Positions 1 to 8,346 of a DNA stretch of 56,360 nt are shown one piece after another; the first letter of the stretch is position 1, and each line of letters begins with the position of its first letter. The notes beneath the pieces are model-generated. The model did no database searches and was not told the origin of the DNA. It saw only the letters and a program-made list of their open reading frames with translations. The DNA comes from Solirubrobacterales bacterium. GTDB taxonomy: Bacteria > Actinomycetota > Thermoleophilia > Solirubrobacterales > Solirubrobacteraceae. The DNA is taken from positions 1 to 56,360 of the forward strand of contig JAOPZS010000027.1 in the NCBI GenBank assembly GCA_025963965.1, given 5' to 3'. The position numbers and the translations under genes were made by a program.

Positions 1-1
1 G

Positions 2-838
2 CGCCCGCCCGAGCGGGACACGACGAGGATCAACGAGCGTATCCGCGTGCCCGAGGTCCGCGTGATCGACGAGGAGGGCCAGCAGATCGGCGTCATGAAG
101 ACCGACGAGGCGCTCCGCTACGCCCAGCAGCGCGATCTCGACCTGGTCGAGGTCGCTCCCGAGGCGCGCCCGCCCGTCTGCCGGGTGCTCGACTACTCCA
201 AGTACAAGTACGAGCAGGCCCAGAAGCAGAAGGCCGCGCGCAAGCACCAGCAGCAGATCAACGTCCGCGAGATCAAGTTCCGGCCGAAGATCGCCGAGCA
301 CGACTACGCCACCAAGAAGGGCCACGTCGAGCGCTTCCTCAAGCACAAGGACAAGGTCAAGGTCACGATCATGTTCCGTGGCCGCGAGGTGACCCACCCC
401 GAGCGCGGCACGGCGATTCTCGACCGGCTCGCCGAGGAACTGCAGGAGCTTGGCGTCGTCGAGCAGCGCCCGATGCAGGAAGGGCGCAACATGACGATGA
501 TGATGGCCCCCTCGAAAGCGGTCCTGACCGGACGCCTCGAGAGCGATGGGGAGGGCACCGCAGCGGCCTCCGCCGCCGGTGAGGCCTCAAACGGTGAGGC
601 GCCCGCCGCTGGCGCTCCGGCCGAGTCCGCACCGGCGACCGTGGAGGGCGAGACCGCAGCGGGCGCCGAGTCCCCACCCGAGGCCGAGCCACCTGCCGCA
701 GCCGACGCCGAGCCACCTTCCGCGGCCGAGGCCGGGCCTGCAGCCGAGGCCGAGCCCGTCGCCGATACCGAGACGGACACGGCGGAGGCCGCGGCGACAC
801 CGCCTCAGCCCAGCGGCGAGCCGGCCTCAGCCGCCTGA
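2..838 (+). CDS. infC: Translation initiation factor IF-3, 5' end missing
   Basis: IF-3 binds the 30S subunit, blocks early 50S joining and checks the initiator tRNA-start codon pairing. The frame is open to the left edge and reads RINERIRVPEVRV before the first possible GTG at 47. This is the conserved IF-3 N-terminus, so the true start lies outside the window. The N-domain, the lysine-rich linker around the YSKYKYEQ motif and the C-domain ending at GRNMTMMMAPSK are all present. About 105 residues rich in Ala, Glu and Pro follow; this tail is longer than in typical IF-3 (about 170-180 residues in total) and looks disordered. The gene heads the usual infC-rpmI-rplT operon. Identity is secure; the role of the tail is unknown. 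Confidence 0.96.
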   Translation, partial: RPPERDTTRINERIRVPEVRVIDEEGQQIGVMKTDEALRYAQQRDLDLVEVAPEARPPVCRVLDYSKYKYEQAQKQKAARKHQQQINVREIKFRPKIAEHDYATKKGHVERFLKHKDKVKVTIMFRGREVTHPERGTAILDRLAEELQELGVVEQRPMQEGRNMTMMMAPSKAVLTGRLESDGEGTAAASAAGEASNGEAPAAGAPAESAPATVEGETAAGAESPPEAEPPAAADAEPPSAAEAGPAAEAEPVADTETDTAEAAATPPQPSGEPASAA

Positions 839-913
839 GCGGACCCTCGCTCCCGCCGCCGCGTCGCCGCTCCGGGCTCCGCACGCGGTCCATGCCATAA
901 TCATCGGCTCGCG

Positions 914-1114
914 ATGCCCAAGATGAAGACACACTCCGGCGCCAAGAAGCGCTTCAAAGTGACAGCCAAAGGCAAGGTCCGCGGCCGCCACCCCTTCACG
1001 AGCCACATTCTCGAGAAGAAGTCGCCGAAAAAGAAGCGCGCCCTCGGTCGCCCTGCGATCGTCCACGAGGACGACGTTCCGCGCATCAAGCGGATGCTCG
1101 GAGTGGGCAAGTGA
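914..1114 (+). CDS. rpmI: 50S ribosomal protein L35
   Basis: This 66-residue basic protein has the L35 start [15 protein letters not shown] and the later [12 protein letters not shown] segment, so it is complete and of normal family length. It is a structural protein of the large subunit. Its stop overlaps the GTG start of rplT by four bases (GTGA), which implies translational coupling. A CATAAT box lies 12 bases before the ATG and might give an internal promoter, but that is weak. In well-studied bacteria L20 represses this operon; the leader where it would bind is not in the window. Confidence 0.97.
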   Translation: MPKMKTHSGAKKRFKVTAKGKVRGRHPFTSHILEKKSPKKKRALGRPAIVHEDDVPRIKRMLGVGK

Positions 1115-1470
1115 CCCGCGTCAAGCGCTCCGTCAGCGCCCGCAAGAAGCGTCGCTCGGTCCTCGAGCAGACCAAGGGGTTCCGCGGCGAGGCGAACTCC
1201 AACTACAAGCGCGCCAAGGAGGCTCTGCTCAAGGCAGACGCCTACGCCTACCGCGACCGGCGCAACCGCAAGCGCGACTTCCGCCGCCTGTGGATCACGC
1301 GCATCAACGCCGCCGCCCGCCAGAACGGCATGAGCTACTCGCAGATGATGCACGGCCTGAAACTGGCCGGTGTCGAGCTCGACCGGAAGGTGCTGGCCGA
1401 TATCGCCGTGCGCGACGCCGAGTCCTTCCGACGTTTTGCCGAGGTCGCCCGCGAGGCGTCGGCTGCCTGA
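1111..1470 (+). CDS. rplT: 50S ribosomal protein L20
   Basis: This 119-residue protein starts at a GTG and has the conserved L20 features: a very basic N-terminal helix ([19 protein letters not shown]), the [15 protein letters not shown] block and the [19 protein letters not shown]-terminal segment. It binds 23S rRNA early in 50S assembly and in other bacteria also acts as the translational repressor of infC-rpmI-rplT. The start is fixed by the GTGA overlap with rpmI. A strong terminator follows within 35 bases, so this is probably the last gene of the operon. Confidence 0.97.
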   Translation: MTRVKRSVSARKKRRSVLEQTKGFRGEANSNYKRAKEALLKADAYAYRDRRNRKRDFRRLWITRINAAARQNGMSYSQMMHGLKLAGVELDRKVLADIAVRDAESFRRFAEVAREASAA

Positions 1471-1502
1471 CTCCTGACGGCAGACGACACAGACAGCCTC
1501 CC

Positions 1503-1537
1503 GGGCGTCGCTCCTGACAAGGACGGCGCCCTTTTTT
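1503..1537 (+). terminator. Rho-independent terminator after rplT
   Basis: GGGCGTCG at 1503-1510 pairs with CGGCGCCC at 1524-1531, giving eight pairs with one G-U. The loop is 13 bases. Six T residues follow directly at 1532-1537. This is the only hairpin in the window with a clear T-run. Confidence 0.85.
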
Positions 1538-1567
1538 GTTGCCCGAGCGAGAACCGAGACCGAGACG

Positions 1568-2317
1568 ATGACCGAGATCAGATCCCTACAGAACCCCCGC
1601 CTGAAGGCGCTGCGAAAGCTCCACACCAAGCGGGGCCGGGCGAGCTCGCGACGCTTCCTCGCCGAGGGCGAGGATCTGGTGGCCGCGGCGGCGCGGGCGG
1701 GACGCGATCCCGTCGAGGGATACCGGCTGGGCGGGACCGAGCTCGGTCCCAGCGGGTTCCTCGACGTCGAGGCGGCAGCGCTCGGCGACGTCTCGAGCCT
1801 CGGCTCGGGCACGCGCGTGATCGGGGTCTACGAGCAGCGCTGGGGCAGCCCGCACGGGCCCCTCTGCGTGTACCTGCACGGCGTTGGCGATCCCGGCAAC
1901 GTGGGGACCGTGCTGCGCTCGGCGCAGGCCTTCGGCGCCTCGTGCGTGGTGCTCGGGCCGGGCTGCGCCGATCCCCACTCGCCGAAGGCCGTGCGGGCGA
2001 GCATGGGCGCGGTCTTCGCCGTGGAGCTGGCCCGCGCCGGCTCCGTCGCCGAGCTGCCGGGCCGGCGGATCGCGCTGTCGGCAGACGCGCCGGAGCCGCT
2101 GCGCGGCCCGGTCGGCCCCGGCGAGGAGGACGTCACGCTGCTGATCGGAGCCGAGCGAGGAGGTCTCCCGGCGGAGGTGGTGGCGGCCTGCGAGCAACAT
2201 GCCCGGATCCCGATCGACGCCGAGTCGCTGAACGCGGCGATGGCGGCCACGGTGGCGCTGTACGAGATGACGCGCACAAGGCAGGCCCTGCGTAGCGCTA
2301 GGGTCCCGGCGTCATGA
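1568..2317 (+). CDS. TrmH/SpoU-family RNA 2'-O-methyltransferase
   Basis: This 249-residue SPOUT enzyme methylates a ribose 2'-OH in tRNA or rRNA. An N-terminal substrate-binding part (EIRSLQNPRLKALRKL, then RFLAEGEDLV) precedes the knotted SpoU catalytic domain. Its three motifs are visible: GDPGNVGTVLRSAQAFGA, the LIGAERGGLP segment, and IPIDAESLNAAMAATVALYE. These form the deep trefoil knot that binds S-adenosylmethionine. A member of this family is often found between rplT and pheS in Actinobacteria, and it is here too. It overlaps pheS by four bases (ATGA). The exact RNA target cannot be read from sequence. Confidence 0.9.
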   Translation: MTEIRSLQNPRLKALRKLHTKRGRASSRRFLAEGEDLVAAAARAGRDPVEGYRLGGTELGPSGFLDVEAAALGDVSSLGSGTRVIGVYEQRWGSPHGPLCVYLHGVGDPGNVGTVLRSAQAFGASCVVLGPGCADPHSPKAVRASMGAVFAVELARAGSVAELPGRRIALSADAPEPLRGPVGPGEEDVTLLIGAERGGLPAEVVAACEQHARIPIDAESLNAAMAATVALYEMTRTRQALRSARVPAS

Positions 2318-3378
2318 CCGAACGGATCGAGCAGCTGCGGGGTGAGGCCGAGGCGGCGATCTCGAGCGCCGCGGACACGGCCACGCTCGAGGAGCTGCGG
2401 GTCCGCTACCTCGGGCGCAAGGCGGAGCTGCCGCGGCTCCTGCGCGAGGTCGCCTCGCTGCCAGCCGAGCAACGGGCCGCCGTCGGCAAGGCCGCCAACC
2501 AGGCGCGCCAGGCGCTCGAGGCGCTGATCGAGGCGCGCGGCGGCGAGCTCTCCGGCGCCGAGCTCCAGGCCCAGCTCGGGGAGGACCGCATCGATGTCAC
2601 CCTTCCGGGCGCGCCGCCGCAGCCGATCGGCGGCCTGCACGTTCTCTCCGCCACGCGGCGTGAGCTCGAAGACATCTTCCTCGGGCTCGGCTTCACCGTG
2701 ATGGAGGGCCCTGAGATCGAGACGGTCCACTACAACTTCGACGCGCTGAACCACGGTCCGACGCATCCCGCGCGGGCGCGCACCGACACCTTCTACGTCG
2801 CCGAGGAGACCGTGCTGCGGACGCACACCTCGCCGATGCAGGTGCGGGCGATGGAGCAGCACCCGCCGCCGCTGTACATCGTGATCCCCGGTCGCGTCTA
2901 CCGGCGCGACCTCGACGCCACCCACACGCCTCAGTTCCACCAGATCGAGGGCCTGGCCGTGGACGAGGACATCACGCTCGCGGACCTGAAGGGCACGCTG
3001 CTGCACTTCGCTCGCGCCGTCTTCGGCGATCAGCGCGACGTGCGCCTGCGCCCGCACTTCTTCCCCTTCACCGAGCCCTCCGTCGAGGTCGACGTGTCGT
3101 GCTTCAACTGCTCGGGCAAGGGCTACCTGCCCGACGGCTCGCGCTGCCACCTGTGCAAGGGCGAGGGCTGGCTGGAGATCCTCGGCGCCGGCGAGGTCGA
3201 CCCGAACGTCTACTCCCACGTCGCCACCACAGATGCCAACGCACCCGGCTATGACCCCGAGAAGGTGCAGGGCTTCGCCTGGGGCCTCGGCGTCGAGAGG
3301 ATCGCGATGCTCAAGCACGGGATCCCTGATCTGCGGCTGATGTACGAAAACGACCTGAGGTTCCTGGAGCAATGCTGA
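2314..3378 (+). CDS. pheS: Phenylalanine-tRNA ligase alpha subunit
   Basis: PheS is the catalytic subunit of the alpha2-beta2 synthetase that charges tRNA-Phe. The 354-residue protein has an N-terminal coiled-coil arm for tRNA binding (about 1-85) and the class II core with FLGLGFTVMEGPEIE, the THPARARTDTFY segment, RVYRRDLDATHTPQFHQIEG (motif 2), and GLGVERIAMLKHGIPDLR (motif 3). A CxxC-GKG-CxxC insert (CFNCSGKG then CHLCKGEGW) looks like a small zinc-binding loop of the sort seen in many PheS proteins. It overlaps the methyltransferase gene upstream by four bases. pheT follows after a 109-base spacer with a hairpin. Confidence 0.96.
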   Translation: MTERIEQLRGEAEAAISSAADTATLEELRVRYLGRKAELPRLLREVASLPAEQRAAVGKAANQARQALEALIEARGGELSGAELQAQLGEDRIDVTLPGAPPQPIGGLHVLSATRRELEDIFLGLGFTVMEGPEIETVHYNFDALNHGPTHPARARTDTFYVAEETVLRTHTSPMQVRAMEQHPPPLYIVIPGRVYRRDLDATHTPQFHQIEGLAVDEDITLADLKGTLLHFARAVFGDQRDVRLRPHFFPFTEPSVEVDVSCFNCSGKGYLPDGSRCHLCKGEGWLEILGAGEVDPNVYSHVATTDANAPGYDPEKVQGFAWGLGVERIAMLKHGIPDLRLMYENDLRFLEQC

Positions 3379-3416
3379 TGGGCCTTCCGACCATGCCGAG
3401 AGCGCTTCGGGTCATA

Positions 3417-3454
3417 CCGTCGAGACGTCGTGCTGACGTAGGCCGTCTCGACGG
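3417..3454 (+). repeat. 11-bp inverted repeat in the pheS-pheT spacer
   Basis: CCGTCGAGACG at 3417-3427 is exactly complementary to CGTCTCGACGG at 3444-3454, with a 16-base loop. A competing shorter hairpin pairs AGGCCGTC (3440-3447) with GACGGCCT (3450-3457), and the two cannot form together. There is no T-run. It could be a processing site, a weak terminator or a translation switch; function is unproven. Confidence 0.6.
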
Positions 3455-3487
3455 CCTGACCCTCCGCTGCGCCAAGGAGCGGAGGTC

Positions 3488-5953
3488 ATGAGGGTTCCGC
3501 TGCCGTGGCTGCGTGAGTTCTGCGACCCGCCGCTCGACGTCGCGCAGATCGAGGAGCGGCTGACGATGACCGGGACGAAGGTCGAGGCGATCCACCGCCA
3601 AGGTGCGCCGTCGGCCGAGAACTTCGTGGTCGGGCGGGTGCTGAGCGCCGAGAAGCACCCGGATGCCGACCGCCTGAAGGTCTGCACGGTCGACCTCGGC
3701 GAGGAGCAGCCGGCGACGATCGTCTGCGGCGCGCCGAACGTCGAGGCGGGGCAGACGGTCGCGGTCGCGCGGCCCGGGGCGGTGATGCCGGACGGGACGA
3801 AGCTCGGCAGCGCGAAGCTCCGGGGGATCGTCTCGGAGGGGATGATCCTCTCGGCCTCCGAGCTGGACCTCGAGCCGGCCGGCGAGAGCAGTGCCGGGAT
3901 CATGGTGCTCGACGACATGACACCCGACGCGGAGTTCGCCGCCGGCGCGCCGCTGGCCGAAGTGCTGCCGGTCTCGAGCGAGGTCCTCGAGCTGGAGATC
4001 ACACCGAACCGGCCCGACTGCCTCGGGATCTACGGAGTGGCGCGTGAGCTGCACGCGGCGACCGGCGCCGCGCTGGCGCCGGCACCGTGGGTCGAGGACG
4101 CGGGCGTGCCCGGAGACCCACCCGGCGTGCGGGTCCGCGTCGAGTGCCCTGACCTGTGCCCGCGCTTCACCGCGCGGGTCTTCGAGGACGTCACGGTCGC
4201 CCCGTCGCCGCTGTGGCTGAGGGCGCGCCTGCTCGCCGCCGGGCAGCGGCCGATCAACAACGTCGTCGACATCACCAACTACGCGATGCTGCTCAGCGGC
4301 CAGCCGCTGCACGCCTTCGACCTCGACCGTGTCGCCGGCGGCGAGCTGGTCGTCCGGCGCGCCGGCGAGGGCGAGCAGGTGCAGACGCTCGACGGCCAGA
4401 CGCGCACGCTCGATGCCGAGATGGTCGTGATCGAGGACGGCGCCGGGCCGACTTCGATCGCCGGCGTGATGGGCGGCGCCCGCTCGGAGGTCGAGGCAGG
4501 CACGACGCGCGTGCTGCTCGAGGTCGCCACGTGGAACGGCCCGAACATCCACCGCACCTCGTGGGCGCTGGGGCTGCGAAGCGAGGCCTCCTCGCGCTTC
4601 GAGAAGGGCCTGCAGCCGGAGCAGTGCATGCACGCGCAGGCACTCGCCACGACCCTGATGCTCGAGCTGTGCGGCGCGCGGATCGTGCCGGGCACGATCG
4701 ACATCGGTGGCGACGGGCCGCCGTTGCAGACGCTGCGCCTGCGCGAGCGGCGCGTCGAGGCGATCCTCGGCGTCCCTGTCGCCCTCGGGCGCCAGGCCGA
4801 GATCCTGCGCGCGCTCGACCTCGTCAACGCGCCCGCCGCCGACGGGCTGGACGTGACCGTGCCGGCGCTGCGTCGCGAGGACGTCACCAGGGAGATCGAC
4901 CTGATTGAGGAGGTCGCCCGCGTCGACGGCGTCGAGCGGCTGCCCGCGACGCTGCCGGCCCGCCGCGGCGCGGCCGGGCGCCTGACGCACGCTCAGCGCG
5001 TGCAGCGTGCGGCCGAGGACGCGATCGTCGGGCGCGGGCTGCGGGAGATCGTCGGCTGGAGCTTCGCCGACCCCGGGCTGCTGGACCGCCTGCGCCTGCC
5101 GGAGGAGCACCCTCTGCGCTCGGTCGTGATGGTCGAGAACCCGCTGTCGGAGGACCAGGCGATGATGCGCCCGACGCTGCTCGGCTCGTTGCTCGACGCG
5201 GCCCGCCACAACGTCTCCCGGGGGCTCCCCGATGTCGCGATCTTCGAGTCCGGCGGCGTGTACCGGGCCCGCATCGGCGACGACGCTCCGGGCGACTCGC
5301 CGGCGCAGGAGCACCACGCGCTCGGCGCGCTGCTGTGCGGAGGCCTCGGGCCGCGCTCCTGGCGCGGCGAGCGGCCGGAGGCGGACTTCTTCACCGCCAA
5401 GGCGCTGCTCGGCGGCATGCTGGAGCGCTTCAAGGTGGCCTGGGAGGTGAGGGCCGCCGCGCCCGAGCGCTGGCCGTTCCTGCACCCGGGGCGCAGCGCC
5501 GAGGTGCTCGCCGGCGACGGCGCAGGCGAGCCTGCGCTGCTCGGCTTCCTCGGCGAGGTCCACCCGCTCGTCGCAGGTCAGTGGGACGTGCCGCGCACCG
5601 CAGTGTTCGCCGTCGATCTCGCCAAGCTCGCCTCCGCCGTCCCGGAGGGGACGACGTTCGAGGCGTTCGGGGCGTTCCCCGTGCTGCGCCAGGACATCGC
5701 CGTGACGCTGCCCGAGTCCGTGCCGGCCCGCGAGGTCACCGACGCCGTGCGCCAGGCCGGCGGCGGGACTCTGGACACGGTCGAGATCTTCGACGTCTAC
5801 AGCGGCGAGCAGGTCGGCGAGGGCCGCCGCTCGCTCGCGCTGGCGCTGGCTTTCCGCTCGCTCGAGGGGACGCTGACCGACGAGGACGTCGCGCCCGTGC
5901 GCGAGCGGATCGTCGCCGAGCTCGAGCGGATCGGGGGCGAGCTTCGTGGCTGA
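3488..5953 (+). CDS. pheT: Phenylalanine-tRNA ligase beta subunit
   Basis: The 821-residue beta subunit is of normal length. In order it has the N-terminal B1 domain, an EMAP/OB-type tRNA-binding domain (HPDADRLKVCTVDLG, then VCGAPNVEAGQ), the B3/4 editing domain (ITPNRPDCLGIYGVARELHA) that hydrolyses Tyr-tRNA-Phe, the B5 domain, the catalytic-like core (LIEEVARVDGVERLP), and a C-terminal ferredoxin-like anticodon-binding domain (FPVLRQDIAVTLPE). Two good ribosome sites (AAGGAG and GGAGGT) precede the ATG. It overlaps argC by eight bases, so the translation block runs straight into arginine synthesis. Confidence 0.97.
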   Translation: MRVPLPWLREFCDPPLDVAQIEERLTMTGTKVEAIHRQGAPSAENFVVGRVLSAEKHPDADRLKVCTVDLGEEQPATIVCGAPNVEAGQTVAVARPGAVMPDGTKLGSAKLRGIVSEGMILSASELDLEPAGESSAGIMVLDDMTPDAEFAAGAPLAEVLPVSSEVLELEITPNRPDCLGIYGVARELHAATGAALAPAPWVEDAGVPGDPPGVRVRVECPDLCPRFTARVFEDVTVAPSPLWLRARLLAAGQRPINNVVDITNYAMLLSGQPLHAFDLDRVAGGELVVRRAGEGEQVQTLDGQTRTLDAEMVVIEDGAGPTSIAGVMGGARSEVEAGTTRVLLEVATWNGPNIHRTSWALGLRSEASSRFEKGLQPEQCMHAQALATTLMLELCGARIVPGTIDIGGDGPPLQTLRLRERRVEAILGVPVALGRQAEILRALDLVNAPAADGLDVTVPALRREDVTREIDLIEEVARVDGVERLPATLPARRGAAGRLTHAQRVQRAAEDAIVGRGLREIVGWSFADPGLLDRLRLPEEHPLRSVVMVENPLSEDQAMMRPTLLGSLLDAARHNVSRGLPDVAIFESGGVYRARIGDDAPGDSPAQEHHALGALLCGGLGPRSWRGERPEADFFTAKALLGGMLERFKVAWEVRAAAPERWPFLHPGRSAEVLAGDGAGEPALLGFLGEVHPLVAGQWDVPRTAVFAVDLAKLASAVPEGTTFEAFGAFPVLRQDIAVTLPESVPAREVTDAVRQAGGGTLDTVEIFDVYSGEQVGEGRRSLALALAFRSLEGTLTDEDVAPVRERIVAELERIGGELRG

Positions 5954-6974
5954 CTCGAGCGCACAGCCGGGGGCAGGCGGCAGGCGCGTGATCGTCGCAG
6001 GCGCGACGGGCTTCGCCGGCGCGCTCGCCGCGCACCTGCTCTGGCGCCACCCGGACTTCGAGCTGGTCGCTGTCACCGGTCGCTCGGACGTGGGGCGCCC
6101 GCTGCAGGAGCTCTACCCGCGCTACCGCGTCCCGCTGGCGATCACCGAGCTCGATCCCGGCTCGCTCGAGGCGATCGACGCCGCCGTCGTCGCATACCCG
6201 CACGCCGCCGCCGCGCCCACCGTCGGGACGCTGCTGGACTCCGGCGCGCGCGTCGTGGACCTCAGCGCCGACTTCCGCCTCGGCGCGCTCGAGACGTATG
6301 AGCGCTGGTACGGCCCGCACCCGCGGCCCGAGCTGATCGCCCGGGCGGCCTACGGCCTGACCGAGCTGCACCGCGAGGCGATCGCCGGCGCCGCGATCGT
6401 CGCCAACCCCGGCTGCTACCCGACGGCGACGGTGCTCGCGCTCGCCCCGCTCGCCCGTGCCGGGCTGATCGCCGACGTCGTCGTCGACGCGAAGCAGGGG
6501 ATCTCCGGGGCGGGGCGCGCCTTCGACGAGCAGACGCACCTGTCGATGGCCGGCGAGAACATCCTCCCGTACAAGGTCGCCTCCCATCGCCACACGCCGG
6601 AGATCGAGGAGCAGCTCGCGCAGCTCGGCTGCGACGTGCGGGTCCAGTTCCAGGCGTCGCTCGTGCCGCTCGATCAGGGCGAGATGGCCAGCTGCTACGT
6701 GACCCCGACGCGCCCGGTCGGCGAGCAGGAGCTGCACGAGCTGTTCGCCGACGCGTACGCCGCCGAGCCGTTCGTCGAGGTCGCCGGGACCGTGCCCGGC
6801 ACGCGCGAGGTGCTCGCCACGAACTACTGCCGCCTGTTCGCCGCCGCCGACGGCCACACGGGCAAGGTGCTCGTGTTCTCGGCGATAGACAACCTCTGGA
6901 AGGGCACCTCCTCGCAGGCCGTGCAGAACCTCAACGTGATGTTCGGGCTGCCCGAGACCCGGGGGCTGGCATGA
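5946..6974 (+). CDS. argC: N-acetyl-gamma-glutamyl-phosphate reductase
   Basis: ArgC catalyses the third step of arginine synthesis, the NADPH-dependent reduction of N-acetylglutamyl phosphate to the semialdehyde. The 342-residue protein begins at a GTG inside the end of pheT. It has the Rossmann start VIVAGATGFAGALAAHLLWRH and the catalytic cysteine near residue 157 in NPGCYPTATVLAL. The later HRHTPEIEEQL segment holds the conserved catalytic histidine region, and LWKGTSSQAVQNLN near the end is typical of the family. It is the first gene of argC-argJ-argB-argD. Confidence 0.96.
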   Translation: MADSSAQPGAGGRRVIVAGATGFAGALAAHLLWRHPDFELVAVTGRSDVGRPLQELYPRYRVPLAITELDPGSLEAIDAAVVAYPHAAAAPTVGTLLDSGARVVDLSADFRLGALETYERWYGPHPRPELIARAAYGLTELHREAIAGAAIVANPGCYPTATVLALAPLARAGLIADVVVDAKQGISGAGRAFDEQTHLSMAGENILPYKVASHRHTPEIEEQLAQLGCDVRVQFQASLVPLDQGEMASCYVTPTRPVGEQELHELFADAYAAEPFVEVAGTVPGTREVLATNYCRLFAAADGHTGKVLVFSAIDNLWKGTSSQAVQNLNVMFGLPETRGLA

Positions 6975-7008
6975 GTGCGCACGCGCGGCCTTCGTGCGAG
7001 GGACGGTC

Positions 7009-8259
7009 ATGACAGCCCAGCCTTTCTTCCGCTCGCGCTGGGTCCCGGCGCCCGGGCACGTGACCGAGCTGCGCGGCGATGCCGGCCTGCCGGGCGGGTT
7101 CCGCGCGGCAGGCGTCGCCGCCCAGATCAAGCCGAGCGGGCGGCCCGACGTGGGGCTGCTCGTCAACGACGGCGCCGAGCCGGTCAGCGCGGCGCGCTTC
7201 ACGGCCTCCGGCGCGGCCGCGGCGCCGGTGCTGGTCAACCGGCAGCGCTGCACGCTCGGAGCCCTGCGCGCTGTGCTCGTGAACTCGGGGTGCGCCAACG
7301 CGGCGACCGGCGGGCGCGGCCTCGACGACGCCGCAAAGACGCAGGGCGCGGCGGCGCTGGCCACCGGCGCCGATCCGGCCGAGGTCGCCCTGGCCTCGAC
7401 CGGCGGCATCAGCCAGTACCTGCCGGTCGAGAACGTCCTGAAGGGGATCCTCGCTGCTCGCGAGCGCCTCGCCCAGTCCGGAGACGTCGACTTCCAGGCG
7501 GCGATTCAGACGACCGACGCGTTCGAGAAGCGCGCCAACCTGTCGGTCGAGCTGCCCTCGGGAACGGTGCGCCTATGCGCGCAGTGCAAGGGCGCCGGGA
7601 TGATCTCGCCGCGCTTCGCGACGATGCTCTGCTTCGTCGAGACCGACGCCGCACTGCCGGCGGAGACCGCCGACCTGCTGCTCGGCGTGTGCGTGAAGCG
7701 CTCGTTCGACCGTGCGACGGTCGACGGTCAGCTGTCGACCAACGACACGGCGATCCTGATGTCCTCAGGGGCCTCCGGCGTGCGGGTCGCGCCCGAGAGC
7801 GAGGACGAGCTGCGCTTCGGCGAGGCGCTCGACGCGCTGCTGCGCCAGCTCGCCGTGATGATGGTCGTCGACGGCGAGGGCGCTGCGCGCGCCGCACGGG
7901 TCATCGTCCGCGGCGGCCATCAGGACGGGGTCGAGGCAGCCGCGCGCGCCGTGGCCAACTCGCCGCTGGTGAAGGCCGCGCTGCACGGCGGCGACCCCAA
8001 CTGGGGCCGGATCGTGCAGGCCGTCGGCGGTGCGCTCACCGGCACGGCGCCGCTGCCCGTCGACGTCACGATCGAGGGCATGCAGGTCTGCTCGGAAGGC
8101 GCCGCGATCCGCTACGACGAGGCGGAGCTCGACCGGCTCGTGCAGCGCGAGGAGGTCGAGTACGAGGTGGGCCTGCCCGGCGAGGGCGCCGAGACCGAGG
8201 TTTTCTTCTCGGACCTCTCGAAGCAGTACGTGACGGTCAACGCGGAGTACACAACCTGA
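7009..8259 (+). CDS. argJ: Bifunctional glutamate N-acetyltransferase / ornithine acetyltransferase
   Basis: ArgJ recycles the acetyl group from N-acetylornithine to glutamate and can also acetylate glutamate from acetyl-CoA. It is an Ntn-type enzyme that cleaves itself into two chains. Cleavage is expected between Ala and Thr of the FATML motif, with the Thr near residue 205 becoming the nucleophile. The oxyanion-hole region reads STGGIS instead of the more usual STGVIG. Other family motifs are LVNSGCANAATG, DGQLSTNDT and GDPNWGRI. I chose the ATG at 7009 because GAGGGA sits five bases upstream; a GTG at 6994 would add five residues. Because ArgJ recycles acetyl groups, no separate ArgE is needed. 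Confidence 0.95.
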   Translation: MTAQPFFRSRWVPAPGHVTELRGDAGLPGGFRAAGVAAQIKPSGRPDVGLLVNDGAEPVSAARFTASGAAAAPVLVNRQRCTLGALRAVLVNSGCANAATGGRGLDDAAKTQGAAALATGADPAEVALASTGGISQYLPVENVLKGILAARERLAQSGDVDFQAAIQTTDAFEKRANLSVELPSGTVRLCAQCKGAGMISPRFATMLCFVETDAALPAETADLLLGVCVKRSFDRATVDGQLSTNDTAILMSSGASGVRVAPESEDELRFGEALDALLRQLAVMMVVDGEGAARAARVIVRGGHQDGVEAAARAVANSPLVKAALHGGDPNWGRIVQAVGGALTGTAPLPVDVTIEGMQVCSEGAAIRYDEAELDRLVQREEVEYEVGLPGEGAETEVFFSDLSKQYVTVNAEYTT

Positions 8260-8264
8260 TGCTC

Positions 8265-8316
8265 GGGGTCGCCCTTTGCACTCAGGTGCTTCGCACGTCG
8301 TGCAAAGGGCGACCCC
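8265..8316 (+). repeat. Nested palindrome between argJ and argB
   Basis: A perfect 16-bp outer stem pairs 8265-8280 (GGGGTCGCCCTTTGCA) with 8301-8316. Its 20-base loop contains a second hairpin, GTGC-TTC-GCAC at 8286-8296. No T-run follows, and the argB ribosome site AAAGGA (8331-8336) lies just outside. The element sits between two co-oriented genes of one pathway. It resembles the element at 32171-32215 in plan and in the TTC inner loop. Confidence 0.8.
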
Positions 8317-8346
8317 TGCGCTCAGGACCGAAAGGACAAACAAACC

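Noticed and set aside
47-838. GTG at 47 as the infC start.
   Set aside because: The conserved RINERIRVPEVRV segment continues upstream of it, so the start must lie before the window.
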